64,000 bases of DNA from Bacillus sp. N13C7 (GTDB lineage Bacteria; Bacillota; Bacilli; Bacillales; Bacillaceae): the NCBI RefSeq assembly GCF_026790065.1, contig NZ_JALAMO010000003.1, positions 124,001 to 188,000 on the forward strand, in the 5' to 3' direction. Both the position numbers and the translations under genes were made by a program. Shown one piece after another: positions 9,143 to 16,829 of this stretch. The notes under the pieces were generated by a model that worked only from the letters and a program-made list of their open reading frames with translations, did no database searches and had not been told where the DNA came from. Within the stretch, counting starts at the first letter, position 1; every line of letters starts with the position of its first letter.

Positions 9143-9186
9143 AAAAAACACACTTGCTCCGTTAGGGAATCAAGTGTGTTTTTTCT
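9143..9186. terminator. Bidirectional terminator between yxjF and yxjG
   Basis: Stem AACACACTTG/CAAGTGTGTT with A-rich 5' and T-rich 3' flanks; serves the convergent genes on both strands. Confidence 0.88.
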
Positions 9187-9190
9187 TTGC

Positions 9191-10327
9191 TTATTTCCAC
9201 ACATCGTTAGCGATCTCAACCACGTGGCGAAGCTTCGCCCATTGCTGTTCTTCAGTCAGCTTGTTGCCTTCCTCAGTGGAAGCGAATCCGCATTGAGGGC
9301 TGAGGCAAAGCTGGTCTAAGCTCACATAACGGGATGCTTCTTCAATACGGCGTTTCACATCGTCCGGATGTTCAAGCTTACCAAATTTAGATGTCACTAA
9401 ACCAAGGACAAGCTGAAGGTCAGAGCGCTTCACATACCGGAGCGGCTCAAATCCGCCTGAGCGTGAATCATCATACTCTAAGAAAAGCCCGTCCAGGTTC
9501 AAGCCGTCAAAAATAGTTTCGGCTGCTGCGTCATAGCCGCCTTCAGCTGTCCAAGTGGACTGGAAGTTGCCGCGGCAAATATGCATGGTTACCGTCAAGT
9601 CATCCGGACGGTCAGCAATCGCGTCGTTAATGGATTTCGCAAATAGCTGGCGAAGCTCGTCAGGCGTTGTTCCAAACGCTTCGATTTGTTTTAAGCCTTT
9701 TTCAGATAAGAAAACAGCCCATGCCGTATCATCAAGCTGGAGGTAGCGGCAGCCTCTGTCGTAAAACGCTTGAATCGCCTTTTTATATGCTTTGGATACA
9801 TCGTGCTGGAAAAGGTGATAGTCATTTTTATAGGAAGCCTTTTCTAGCTTGCCGCGGAAAAACAGCATATTCGGGCTTGGGATCGTCATCTTTGGCGTCG
9901 CATCACCGGCAATGCTGTGGAGAAATGAGTAATCTTCAAGCATTGGGTGAGTTGAAAAGTCGATATCACCTGTGACTTTGATGCCGCGTGCTTTAGTCTG
10001 CACATTATGGAATTGAATGCCGTGCTCAGGAGTGAACGGCTCAACGCCATCCAGATTTTCTAAGAAATCAAAATGCCACCACGCTCTGCGGAATTCACCG
10101 TCAGTCACGACGTTCAGGCCGGTTTCCTTTTGTTTCTCCACAATGCGGGTGATTTCATCGTCTTCAATTTGGCGGAGCTGTTCAGCCGTAATTTCGCCGG
10201 CCGCTTTTTGCAGCCGTGCTTTTTTGACGGGCTCAGATCTCAGCAGGCTCCCGACTTGATCCGCGCGAAACGGCGGTTTTTTTCTTTGAAGTGATTGTTG
10301 TTCTGCGGGTGTTGTTTGTTGTGACAT
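9191..10327 (-). CDS. yxjG: MetE-like cobalamin-independent methionine synthase (C-terminal domain type)
   Basis: 378 residues from the ATG at 10327 (RBS AAGGA nine bases upstream; a longer frame to 10423 would run into the riboswitch terminator). It corresponds only to the catalytic C-terminal domain of MetE. Zinc ligands are visible as TMHICRGNF (His, Cys) and LCLSPQCGFAS (Cys). It likely makes methionine from homocysteine with a small methyl donor; the donor is unknown. It is paralogous along its whole length to yxjH, next door, and each gene has its own SAM riboswitch. Confidence 0.88.
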   Translation of the reverse strand: MSQQTTPAEQQSLQRKKPPFRADQVGSLLRSEPVKKARLQKAAGEITAEQLRQIEDDEITRIVEKQKETGLNVVTDGEFRRAWWHFDFLENLDGVEPFTPEHGIQFHNVQTKARGIKVTGDIDFSTHPMLEDYSFLHSIAGDATPKMTIPSPNMLFFRGKLEKASYKNDYHLFQHDVSKAYKKAIQAFYDRGCRYLQLDDTAWAVFLSEKGLKQIEAFGTTPDELRQLFAKSINDAIADRPDDLTVTMHICRGNFQSTWTAEGGYDAAAETIFDGLNLDGLFLEYDDSRSGGFEPLRYVKRSDLQLVLGLVTSKFGKLEHPDDVKRRIEEASRYVSLDQLCLSPQCGFASTEEGNKLTEEQQWAKLRHVVEIANDVWK

Positions 10328-10354
10328 GTTGTCCATTCCTTCTTTCCATTCGAG

Positions 10355-10391
10355 TATAAAAAAGCTCTTCCTTTGGATAAGGAAGAGCTTG
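10355..10391 (-). terminator. Regulatory terminator of the yxjG SAM riboswitch
   Basis: On the minus strand AAGCTCTTCCTT pairs with AAGGAAGAGCTT, followed by TTTTT. It lies between the aptamer and the yxjG ribosome site. Confidence 0.9.
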
Positions 10392-10406
10392 TGTGACAAT
10401 CTCAAC

Positions 10407-10509
10407 CTTATCTTCAAGAGCAATTATTGCTCTAAAGGATTTAGCACCATTCTGTTAAACAGCGGTTGCCGGGTATCGCAGGGCCAGTCCCTCCACCTCT
10501 CTTGATAAG
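10407..10509 (-). promoter_or_regulatory. SAM-I riboswitch (S-box) upstream of yxjG
   Basis: Minus strand shows the S-box core in order: CTTATCAAGAGAGGTGGAGG, GACTGGCCC, GATACCCGGCAACC, ATGGTGCTAAATCC, then GATAAG closing P1. It represses when SAM is abundant. Confidence 0.96.
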
Positions 10510-10579
10510 GAAAACCTTTTTATGAAATTTTCTGATAGTATCTATTATTCACACATTTTCTGTTTCTGTCAATGATAGA

Positions 10580-11713
10580 TTATCTCCACACATCGTTGGC
10601 GATGTCGATGACATGGCGAAGCTTTGCCCATTGCTGCTCCTCTGTCAAAAGGTTTCCTTCTTCTGTAGAGGCGAAACCGCACTGCGGGCTGAGGCACAGC
10701 TGATCCAAGCTGACAAAGCGCGCCGCTTCATTGATTCGGCGTTTCACATCGTCACGATTTTCGAGCTCGCCGTATTTTGATGTGATCAAGCCGAGCACGA
10801 TTTGCAGATCTTTGCGTTTCACATAACGGAGCGGATCAAAGTTTCCAGAGCGGTCATCATCGTATTCCAAGAACAAGCCGTCCAGGTTTAAGCCGTCCAA
10901 AATCGTTTCTGCAACAGCGTCATAGCCCCCAGATGCCGCCCAAGTTGAACGGAAGTTGCCGCGGCAAATGTGCATCGTGATTGCTAAATCATCAGGCCGG
11001 TCTGCCACTGCATCGTTAATCGTTTTGGCAAACAAGGCAGGCAATGTTTCTGGATCGCCGCCGAGCGCCCGGACAACCTCTCTGCCTTTTTCTTCAAAGA
11101 AGAGAGACCATGACGTATCATCAAGCTGAAGATAACGGCAGCCAGCGTCATAGAAGGCTTTGATTGCTTTTTTGTACGCTTGGGCCAGGTCATGAAAGTA
11201 TTCCTCTTGGTCATCATAAATCCCCTTATCAGCCTTTTCACCGAAAAACAGCATATTCGGGCTCGGAATCGTCAGCTTGGGTGTCGCCCCGCCGGCAATC
11301 TTATGTAAAAATTGATAATCGGCAAGTGCTGGGTGGCTCGTAAAATCGAGTTTTCCCGTCACCTTGATGCTGCGTGCTTTTGTTTTGGCATGATGGAACT
11401 GAATCCCTTCAGCCGGAATGAATGGTTCCACGCCGTCGAGCCCTTCCAGAAAATCATAATGCCACCATGAACGGCGGAATTCCCCGTCTGTTACCACATC
11501 AAGGCCGATTTCTTTTTGTTTTTCCACAATGCGGGTGATTTCTTGGTTTTCGACATCACGCAGCTGTTCCGCTGTGATCTCGCCGGCCGCTTTTTTCTGC
11601 CGGGCTTCTTTCACCGGAGCAGAGCGCAATAAACTGCCGACATGATCGGCACGGAAAGGAGCTTTGCGCTGTTGTTCTGTTTTTTGTCCTGCAAGATGTG
11701 TTTGTTGAGCCAT
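10580..11713 (-). CDS. yxjH: MetE-like methionine synthase paralog
   Basis: 377 residues, closely similar to yxjG from residue 15 onward; the N-terminal 15 residues differ most. Zinc-site motifs TMHICRGNF and LCLSPQCGFAS are both retained, so neither copy looks degenerate. RBS GAGGCG precedes the ATG at 11713. It lies upstream of yxjG on the same strand, separated by that gene's riboswitch, so the two are independently controlled transcription units from a tandem duplication that included the riboswitch. Confidence 0.88.
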   Translation of the reverse strand: MAQQTHLAGQKTEQQRKAPFRADHVGSLLRSAPVKEARQKKAAGEITAEQLRDVENQEITRIVEKQKEIGLDVVTDGEFRRSWWHYDFLEGLDGVEPFIPAEGIQFHHAKTKARSIKVTGKLDFTSHPALADYQFLHKIAGGATPKLTIPSPNMLFFGEKADKGIYDDQEEYFHDLAQAYKKAIKAFYDAGCRYLQLDDTSWSLFFEEKGREVVRALGGDPETLPALFAKTINDAVADRPDDLAITMHICRGNFRSTWAASGGYDAVAETILDGLNLDGLFLEYDDDRSGNFDPLRYVKRKDLQIVLGLITSKYGELENRDDVKRRINEAARFVSLDQLCLSPQCGFASTEEGNLLTEEQQWAKLRHVIDIANDVWR

Positions 11714-11747
11714 GTCATTCGCCTCTTTTCTAAATTATGTTGAGCAT

Positions 11748-11780
11748 AAAAAAGCTCTTCCTTTGTGTAAGGAAGAGCTT
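11748..11780 (-). terminator. Regulatory terminator of the yxjH SAM riboswitch
   Basis: AAGCTCTTCCTT/AAGGAAGAGCTT stem then T run on the minus strand; nearly identical to the terminator before yxjG. Confidence 0.9.
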
Positions 11781-11798
11781 GAACGATCAAATCTCCGC

Positions 11799-11901
11799 CT
11801 CATCTGCAAGAACGCAATGTTCTTAAGGATTTAGCACCATTCTGTTTAAAACAGCGGTTGCCGGGTATCATAGGGCCAGTCCCTCCACCTCTCTTGATAA
11901 G
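11799..11901 (-). promoter_or_regulatory. SAM-I riboswitch (S-box) upstream of yxjH
   Basis: The same S-box core as before yxjG: CTTATCAAGAGAGGTGGAGG, GACTGGCCC, GATACCCGGCAACC, ATGGTGCTAAATCC. P1 closes with GATGAG. The sequence is near-identical to the yxjG copy except in the P3 and P4 regions. Confidence 0.96.
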
Positions 11902-11968
11902 GTACATCTTCATATGTAGATTTCAATTATCTTAATATTATTACTTTTGAATCAATTGTCAACACTTT

Positions 11969-12457
11969 TTAGAAAATACTTTCATCTTCATCGTTATATA
12001 AAACCATATCCAGTACGATAGCAATAGCCGTGCAAATCAGCACATCCTCCTCGTTTGCAATCTGCAAGTGATAGGAATCGCCCCAGCTTAGCCACTTTTT
12101 GCTTACGGACATCCGGACATTCTTCCCGTCCGTCAGCTGGAATTCGTCCTTCCACAAATCACCTTCGATTTCCCAGTTAAGCTTGGAAATCTCAAACTTC
12201 GGTTTGAAAAACGTTACCTTCTTCGTCACTTCACAAACCGTTTCTCCGCCAATTGAAATCTCGTATCGCGGCAAAAAAGACATCACTTTTTGTTCTATGG
12301 ACACGAGCGTTTTTCCTGTTGAATCTGTCATTTGTAACGAGTCCCCTAACGAAAAGAACCGCCCCTCGACCTTGAATGTCTCCTGTTCATCCCGGTCATA
12401 AATGTGAAACGCATCTTTAAACGAGAACATTTTTTGTTTTATAAATAATTCAATCAT
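11969..12457 (-). CDS. yxjI: YxjI, LURP-one-related (Tubby-like fold) protein
   Basis: 162 residues, cytoplasmic, no membrane segment. The repeating beta-strand pattern (SFKDAFHIYDRDEQETFKVEGRFFSLGDSLQMTD...) is that of the LURP-one-related/YxjI family, a Tubby-like barrel; biochemical role unknown. RBS AAAGGAG precedes the ATG. A SigW-type promoter lies 38-63 bases upstream, in line with my memory that yxjI belongs to the SigW envelope-stress regulon. Confidence 0.85.
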   Translation of the reverse strand: MIELFIKQKMFSFKDAFHIYDRDEQETFKVEGRFFSLGDSLQMTDSTGKTLVSIEQKVMSFLPRYEISIGGETVCEVTKKVTFFKPKFEISKLNWEIEGDLWKDEFQLTDGKNVRMSVSKKWLSWGDSYHLQIANEEDVLICTAIAIVLDMVLYNDEDESIF

Positions 12458-12494
12458 TGCTAAAGTCTCCTTTTGGATTTGCCTAGTATGAAAT

Positions 12495-12520
12495 TACGGA
12501 TAGAGGGTGAAAAGGTTTCA
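12495..12520 (-). promoter_or_regulatory. SigW-type ECF promoter of yxjI
   Basis: Minus strand TGAAAC (12520-12515), 16-base spacer, CGTA (12498-12495): the SigW consensus, including the CGTA -10 that SigW prefers. Confidence 0.8.
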
Positions 12521-12540
12521 GGCTCTAAATCAAAACAATT

Positions 12541-12570
12541 TTAAAAGGCTGCCTGATTCAGCAGCCTTTT
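12541..12570 (-). terminator. Terminator of yxjJ
   Basis: On the minus strand AAGGCTGC pairs with GCAGCCTT, with a short TTTT-AAAATT tail. Confidence 0.75.
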
Positions 12571-12586
12571 CGTTTGAAATATAGAA

Positions 12587-12757
12587 TTAGGAAAGATGCA
12601 TCCGGCGTTTTTGGCGGATGGCGTCAAGGTCGATTAGGTTGTTGTGATGAGGTGCGGCTGCTGGCAGAGGGCTTGTCTTTTGCGGTTTGCGGCGATTGTC
12701 CTTGCTGAAAGAAAAAAGAAGATAGCCGCATAATGCGATGATAATAAATAGGATCAT
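12587..12757 (-). CDS. yxjJ: YxjJ, small membrane protein
   Basis: 56 residues from the ATG at 12757, chosen because GGGAGGT lies seven bases upstream; a longer in-frame start at 12835 has no such site. One N-terminal membrane segment (MILFIIIALCGYLLF) is followed by a basic, cytoplasm-like tail ending in RQKRRMHLS. Function unknown. Confidence 0.65.
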   Translation of the reverse strand: MILFIIIALCGYLLFSFSKDNRRKPQKTSPLPAAAPHHNNLIDLDAIRQKRRMHLS

Positions 12758-13067
12758 GTTACATACCTCCCAAAAATAGTTTTGGTATTCTCTATTGTAC
12801 GGATAAAATGTCAAAAAGTATTCAAAAAATTCCAAATCGACTAAAAATAAATTACTGTCCCTCTAAAACAGTCTAACCTGTTGACCTGAAAATAGTCTTA
12901 CATCTCGATGGTTATTCTAGTTGTTGGTTGGTTCTATAGTTACTATCGACGCTATAATCAATTCCTTTATATAACTTTAAGACTAAGTTTTCGTGATTCT
13001 AATTACCTGTTTTTGGATTCTCTTTTTTTTTGCTTGTTTGATGTATACCCTATTTTCCGCAATCAAA
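12758..13067. other. Intergenic region with no recognised gene
   Basis: About 310 A+T-rich bases between the yxjJ start and the terminator of the small ORF. It should hold the yxjJ promoter on the minus strand, but no convincing -35/-10 pair was found. Short frames here lack ribosome sites and show no family resemblance. Confidence 0.5.
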
Positions 13068-13099
13068 CACAAAAAACCCAAATCACGGAGCATTTGGGC
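13068..13099 (-). terminator. Terminator after the 42-codon ORF
   Basis: Minus strand CCCAAAT/ATTTGGG stem followed by TTTTTTG. It lies 47 bases beyond the stop of the small ORF and points the same way, supporting a real transcript. Confidence 0.75.
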
Positions 13100-13145
13100 G
13101 GTACGAGGGGGATTGAGATTGTGGTTTTGAGGATGTGTATGTCAA

Positions 13146-13274
13146 TTAGAAGAAGCGTTTGAACATTTTTCTGATCTTTTGAAACGGGCTGGATTTCTTT
13201 TGCATGTTTAGCGGTCTAGTCGTGATCCATTTTTTCAATAGGCTCTTTTTTGCAGCAATTGCTTGTTTTGTCAC
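13146..13274 (-). CDS. Small basic protein of 42 residues, unrecognised
   Basis: GTG start with AGGAGG six bases upstream, one of the best ribosome sites in the window. The product begins MTKQAIAAKKSLLKKWITT and ends KIRKMFKRFF, with about 13 Lys/Arg and no acidic residue, and would form an amphipathic helix. It is followed by a good terminator (13068-13099) and preceded by the pepT terminator, so it is an isolated unit. Possibilities are a small membrane-binding or nucleic-acid-binding peptide, or an antimicrobial-like peptide; none is shown. I do not recall an annotated gene here in strain 168. Confidence 0.6.
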   Translation of the reverse strand: MTKQAIAAKKSLLKKWITTRPLNMQKKSSPFQKIRKMFKRFF

Positions 13275-13342
13275 TGTTTTTCCTCCTCATCCGTTGATAC
13301 TTGTTTTACGGAGGACGTTTTAAAAATGTTTCATTTTTACGC

Positions 13343-13374
13343 AAAAAAACCAGTCCTTTTTTGGACTGGTTTTT
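13343..13374 (-). terminator. Terminator of pepT
   Basis: Minus strand ACCAGTCC AAAAAA GGACTGGT followed by seven T; it lies just beyond the pepT stop codon. Confidence 0.9.
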
Positions 13375-13378
13375 GGCA

Positions 13379-14611
13379 TTACGCCTGTTCTTCAAACAGC
13401 TTTGCAATCTCAACGATGACGTTTACGGCTTTGACCATGTTATCAGCTGAGATGTATTCAAATTTTCCGTGGAAGTTTTCCCCGCCGGTAAAGATGTTTG
13501 GCGTCGGGAGTCCCATGTAGGACAGCTGGGATCCGTCCGTCCCGCCGCGGATTGGAGAAATCTTCGGTTCAATGCCGAGGTTTTCCATCGCTTGTTTGGC
13601 AATGTTGACGATTTCGATGACAGGTTCGATTTTTTCTTTCATGTTGTAGTATTGATCGTTCATATCAAGCTGAACGCGTTCTTTTCCGTATTCGTTTTGA
13701 AGCTCCTCAACGACACGCTTCATTGTGTCTTTTCTGTTTTGGAAGTTCTCTTTGTCAAAGTCTCTGATAATGTAGTGGAGTTTTGTTTCCTCTACATCTC
13801 CTTGAATCGACAGCAGGTGGTAGAAGCCCTCATAGCCTTCTGTATACTCAGGCGCTTCATCTGCCGGCAACAGGCTGTTCAGCTTCATCGCGATTTTTGC
13901 AGAGTTAATCATTTTCCCTTTTGCCGTGCCGGGATGTACGTTATTGCCTTTGATCGTGATTTTTGCGGCAGCGGCATTAAAGCTTTCGTATTCAAGCTCG
14001 CCGAGCGGGCCGCCGTCAACAGTGTAGGCAAAGGACGCATTGAACCGTTTTACATCAAATTTGTGTGGCCCTCTGCCGATTTCTTCATCAGGCGTAAAGG
14101 CGACTCTAATCGTGCCGTGCTTGATTTCAGGGTGTTTGATGAGGTAATCCATGGCTGTCATGATTTCAGCGATACCGGCCTTATTGTCTGCACCGAGAAG
14201 GGTGGTGCCGTCTGTGGTGATGAGTGTGTGACCTCTATAGCCAGACAGCTCAGGGAATTGATCAGGCGACAGGATGACCTGAAGTTGTTCATTGAGAACG
14301 ATGTCTTTTCCATCGTAGTTATCAACGATTTGCGGATTCACATTTTTGCCGGTAAAGTCTGTGGCGGTATCGACGTGAGCGAGAAAGCCGATTGTCGGCA
14401 CGTCTTTTTCAGTATTGGAGGGAAGAGTCGCCATGACATAACCGTTTTCATCAATGGCTGCATCCTGCATGCCGATTGATTTCAATTCATCAACGAGCAT
14501 GTTGCCTAACGTCAATTGGCCGGGTGTGGAAGGGCAGGTGTCGACGGATTCATCGGACTGTGTGTCGACCTTTACGTATGTAGTAAACCGTTCAATGATT
14601 TCTTCTTTCAT
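13379..14611 (-). CDS. pepT: Peptidase T (tripeptide aminopeptidase)
   Basis: 410-residue M20B metallopeptidase releasing N-terminal residues from tripeptides. Zinc-site motifs: [12 protein letters not shown] (His, Asp), LGADNKAG (bridging Asp), TPDEEIGRG (catalytic Glu and ligand Glu), YTVDGG, and [10 protein letters not shown] (His) near the C-terminus. ATG at 14611 gives the usual length; an in-frame TTG two codons earlier is possible and lies close to the same AAAGGAG. The truncated yxjL lies directly upstream on the same strand with 49 bases between. Confidence 0.95.
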   Translation of the reverse strand: MKEEIIERFTTYVKVDTQSDESVDTCPSTPGQLTLGNMLVDELKSIGMQDAAIDENGYVMATLPSNTEKDVPTIGFLAHVDTATDFTGKNVNPQIVDNYDGKDIVLNEQLQVILSPDQFPELSGYRGHTLITTDGTTLLGADNKAGIAEIMTAMDYLIKHPEIKHGTIRVAFTPDEEIGRGPHKFDVKRFNASFAYTVDGGPLGELEYESFNAAAAKITIKGNNVHPGTAKGKMINSAKIAMKLNSLLPADEAPEYTEGYEGFYHLLSIQGDVEETKLHYIIRDFDKENFQNRKDTMKRVVEELQNEYGKERVQLDMNDQYYNMKEKIEPVIEIVNIAKQAMENLGIEPKISPIRGGTDGSQLSYMGLPTPNIFTGGENFHGKFEYISADNMVKAVNVIVEIAKLFEEQA

Positions 14612-14660
14612 TTCCAATCATCTCCTTTGCCTTATTTTATCATGATGGGATAAGGGTTTT

Positions 14661-14981
14661 CTATTGCACAATCCCGTTTCGAATGGCAAAAACGACTGCC
14701 TGTGTCCGGTCTTGGGCGTTGCATTTTTGCAGGATGCGGTGCACGTGGGTTTTCACAGTGCTTTCGCTGACGAAAAGCTTTTCAGCAATATCCTCGTTTC
14801 GCAACCCGTAGGCCATTTGCTGAAGAACCTCGAGCTCTCTTTTTGTGAATGGCTCGGCCAGTTCTGCTGCTTGAGTTTGTTTCGAGCGAAATGTCTCACT
14901 GATCATTTTGGCAGCTGTGGCTGTACGGAAAATCGCTTCGCCTCTGGCGCTTTGGATGGGTGAGATAAAAATTGCATGCAA
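14661..14981 (-). pseudogene. yxjL: yxjL remnant: response-regulator DNA-binding domain, receiver domain deleted
   Basis: The reading frame from about [19 protein letters not shown] onward is the linker and LuxR/NarL helix-turn-helix of a response regulator ([43 protein letters not shown]). The phosphoacceptor receiver domain, normally about 110 residues, is missing. The frame continues upstream only into sequence that, one frame over, encodes the first 30 residues of a membrane protein (YxjM). So an internal deletion removed the end of yxjN-yxjM-yxjL from codon 30 of yxjM to the middle of yxjL. A TTG at 14981 could in principle start a 106-residue product, but no ribosome site precedes it. 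Confidence 0.85.
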
Positions 14982-15046
14982 TTCAAAATGAGTATAAGGC
15001 TCGGCACAAGCTTCTTGTAGTGCCGAGCCGGAGTTTGTCCGTTCAT
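14903..15046 (-). pseudogene. yxjM: yxjM remnant: first 30 codons of the sensor kinase fused out of frame into yxjL
   Basis: After the yxjN stop, AAGGA lies six bases before an ATG at 15046. The frame reads [16 protein letters not shown] followed by a hydrophobic [12 protein letters not shown], the start of a polytopic sensor kinase, then enters yxjL sequence in the wrong frame and stops after 47 codons. The kinase body (dimerisation and ATPase domains) is absent. Assignment to yxjM rests on position between yxjN and yxjL and on the N-terminal membrane segment. A strong inverted repeat (GGCTCGGCAC/GTGCCGAGCC) lies inside these codons. Confidence 0.75.
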
Positions 15047-15063
15047 GCTGGTCCTTCTTTCGG

Positions 15064-15537
15064 TTATTGAATGGATACTTTGCCGGCGGTCAGCCGTCTG
15101 TATGCTTTGTAAAGCATGATGTTGCGGGCAGTGATGGTGCCGAGGGGGATGAAGAACATAGAATGAATAACGGCAATAAAAAGCTCATTGCTCTCAGGCA
15201 GCCATACTCTCGCGGCCATACGCAAAGAAAGTATCACTAAAATGAGGATAACACTTCCAAGGGAGCCGCGTGAAGTGACCTTTCCGGTTTCTGGGTGAAT
15301 CCGCACGTTTACCATCTTCCCAATGCCAAACCCGCAGGCCAGCCCGATCAGTAATAAAATGCCGCTGATCGCCACATGCAATACGGAATGGAAATACGCC
15401 GGCTGAAACGATGCTGATACGCCCCATAACAGCAGCAGCGGAATGATCAGCAGTTTACCGGGCTTTACCGTTCTTTCTCGATACATTGATAAAACAATAA
15501 GAATAAAGACAATCAAAATATAAGGGCTCATTGCCAT
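15064..15537 (-). CDS. yxjN: YxjN, CcdC-like/DUF1453 membrane protein
   Basis: 157 residues with four or five membrane segments ([68 protein letters not shown]). The pattern fits the CcdC/DUF1453 group. RBS AAAGGAT precedes the ATG. In B. subtilis it is the first gene of a unit with sensor kinase yxjM and regulator yxjL; here both partners are broken, so any signalling role with them is lost. Function unknown. Confidence 0.8.
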   Translation of the reverse strand: MAMSPYILIVFILIVLSMYRERTVKPGKLLIIPLLLLWGVSASFQPAYFHSVLHVAISGILLLIGLACGFGIGKMVNVRIHPETGKVTSRGSLGSVILILVILSLRMAARVWLPESNELFIAVIHSMFFIPLGTITARNIMLYKAYRRLTAGKVSIQ

Positions 15538-15563
15538 CTCATCAAATCCTTTCTGCCTAAAGC

Positions 15564-15592
15564 ATAGCGAAAATGCAGAAAGAAAACGTCAA
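15564..15592 (-). promoter_or_regulatory. Candidate promoter of yxjN
   Basis: Minus strand TTGACG (15592-15587), 17-base spacer, CGCTAT (15569-15564). The -35 is good and the -10 weak. Confidence 0.4.
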
Positions 15593-15698
15593 CCGGCAGA
15601 TTGATTTTTCTCTATCAAATTGGTCGAAAAAATATGAAGAAACTATTAATAAACGATTAAACTTCTTCAAAATGGATGTGGAGCCGTCCTAAACACTA

Positions 15699-15704
15699 TA
15701 TAAT
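15699..15704 (+). promoter_or_regulatory. -10 box of the galE promoter
   Basis: A perfect TATAAT lies 34 bases before the galE ATG. No clear -35 was found at 16-18 bases. Confidence 0.55.
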
Positions 15705-15737
15705 AATAGCAGGTCATTTTTTAGGAGGGTTTACATC

Positions 15738-16757
15738 ATGGCAATACTTGTTACAGGCGGCGCGGGATACATCGGAAGCCACACATGTGTGGAGCTATTG
15801 AACAGCGGCTATGAGATTGTCGTTCTCGATAATCTGTCCAACAGTTCGGCTGAGGCGCTGAACCGCGTCAAGGAGATTACGGGAAAAGATTTAACGTTCT
15901 ATGAAGCGGATCTATTGGATCGGGAAGCGGTAGATTCGGTTTTTGCGGAAAATGAAATTGAAGCTGTAATTCACTTTGCAGGGTTAAAAGCAGTTGGTGA
16001 ATCTGTTGCGATTCCGCTCAAATATTATCATAACAATCTGACGGGAACGTTTATTTTATGCGAGGCCATGGAGAAATACGGCGTCAAAAAAATTGTATTC
16101 AGTTCATCCGCCACGGTATATGGCGTTCCGGAAACATCACCGATTACAGAGGACTTTCCATTAGGTGCGACAAATCCTTATGGACAGACGAAGCTCATGC
16201 TGGAGCAAATTTTGCGTGATTTGCATACAGCCGACAATGAGTGGAGCGTTGCGCTGCTTCGTTACTTTAATCCATTTGGCGCGCATCCAAGCGGACGGAT
16301 CGGTGAAGACCCGAACGGCATTCCGAATAACCTCATGCCGTATGTAGCGCAAGTAGCCGTTGGCAAGCTGGAGCAATTAAGCGTATTTGGAAATGACTAT
16401 CCGACAAAAGACGGGACAGGCGTACGCGATTATATTCACGTCGTTGATCTCGCAGAAGGCCACGTCAAAGCGTTGGAAAAAGTATTGAACTCCACAGGAG
16501 CCGATGCCTACAACCTCGGAACAGGTACAGGCTACAGCGTGCTTGAAATGGTCAAAGCCTTTGAAAAAGTGTCAGGGAAAGAGGTTCCGTACCGTTTTGC
16601 GGACCGCCGTCCTGGAGACATTGCGACCTGCTTCGCAGATCCTGCGAAAGCCAAGCGGGAACTGGGCTGGGAAGCGAAACGCGGCCTTGAGGAAATGTGT
16701 GCTGATTCTTGGAGATGGCAGTCTTCTAATGTGAATGGGTATAAGAGTGCGGAATAA
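15738..16757 (+). CDS. galE: UDP-glucose 4-epimerase
   Basis: 339 residues, an extended SDR that interconverts UDP-glucose and UDP-galactose with bound [12 protein letters not shown] is the NAD-binding motif at the N-terminus, SSSATVYG holds the catalytic Ser/Thr, and NPYGQTK (Tyr, Lys) completes the catalytic set. RBS TAGGAGGG precedes the ATG. It is monocistronic with a terminator after the stop. The product supplies UDP-galactose for exopolysaccharide and wall polymers and detoxifies it from galactose use. Confidence 0.97.
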   Translation: MAILVTGGAGYIGSHTCVELLNSGYEIVVLDNLSNSSAEALNRVKEITGKDLTFYEADLLDREAVDSVFAENEIEAVIHFAGLKAVGESVAIPLKYYHNNLTGTFILCEAMEKYGVKKIVFSSSATVYGVPETSPITEDFPLGATNPYGQTKLMLEQILRDLHTADNEWSVALLRYFNPFGAHPSGRIGEDPNGIPNNLMPYVAQVAVGKLEQLSVFGNDYPTKDGTGVRDYIHVVDLAEGHVKALEKVLNSTGADAYNLGTGTGYSVLEMVKAFEKVSGKEVPYRFADRRPGDIATCFADPAKAKRELGWEAKRGLEEMCADSWRWQSSNVNGYKSAE

Positions 16758-16763
16758 GAATGG

Positions 16764-16793
16764 AGGCCTTCTCAACAGAGAAGGCCTTTTTTA
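16764..16793 (+). terminator. Terminator of galE
   Basis: AGGCCTTCTC/GAGAAGGCCT stem followed by a run of T. Confidence 0.9.
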
Positions 16794-16796
16794 GAG

Positions 16797-16823
16797 AAAA
16801 AGGGCGCCTGTTAAGGCGCCCTT
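16797..16823 (-). terminator. Terminator of yxkC
   Basis: Minus strand AAGGGCGCC/GGCGCCCTT stem, then TTT and a T-rich tail, just past the yxkC stop. Confidence 0.85.
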
Positions 16824-16829
16824 CTGCTA

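Noticed and set aside
12908..13162. Plus-strand 84-codon frame in the yxjJ-pepT gap
   Set aside because: No ribosome site, biased low-complexity composition, and it overlaps the terminator and 3' end of the better-supported minus-strand 42-codon ORF.
13469..14479. 336-codon plus-strand frame opposite pepT
   Set aside because: It lies wholly antisense to the conserved pepT gene, lacks a ribosome site and resembles no family; it is a by-product of codon usage on the other strand.
14995..15032. Hairpin GGCTCGGCAC/GTGCCGAGCC as an intrinsic terminator after yxjN
   Set aside because: Strong stem but no T run after it on either strand, and it lies within the first codons of the yxjM remnant; it may be a translation-blocking hairpin but not a clear terminator.
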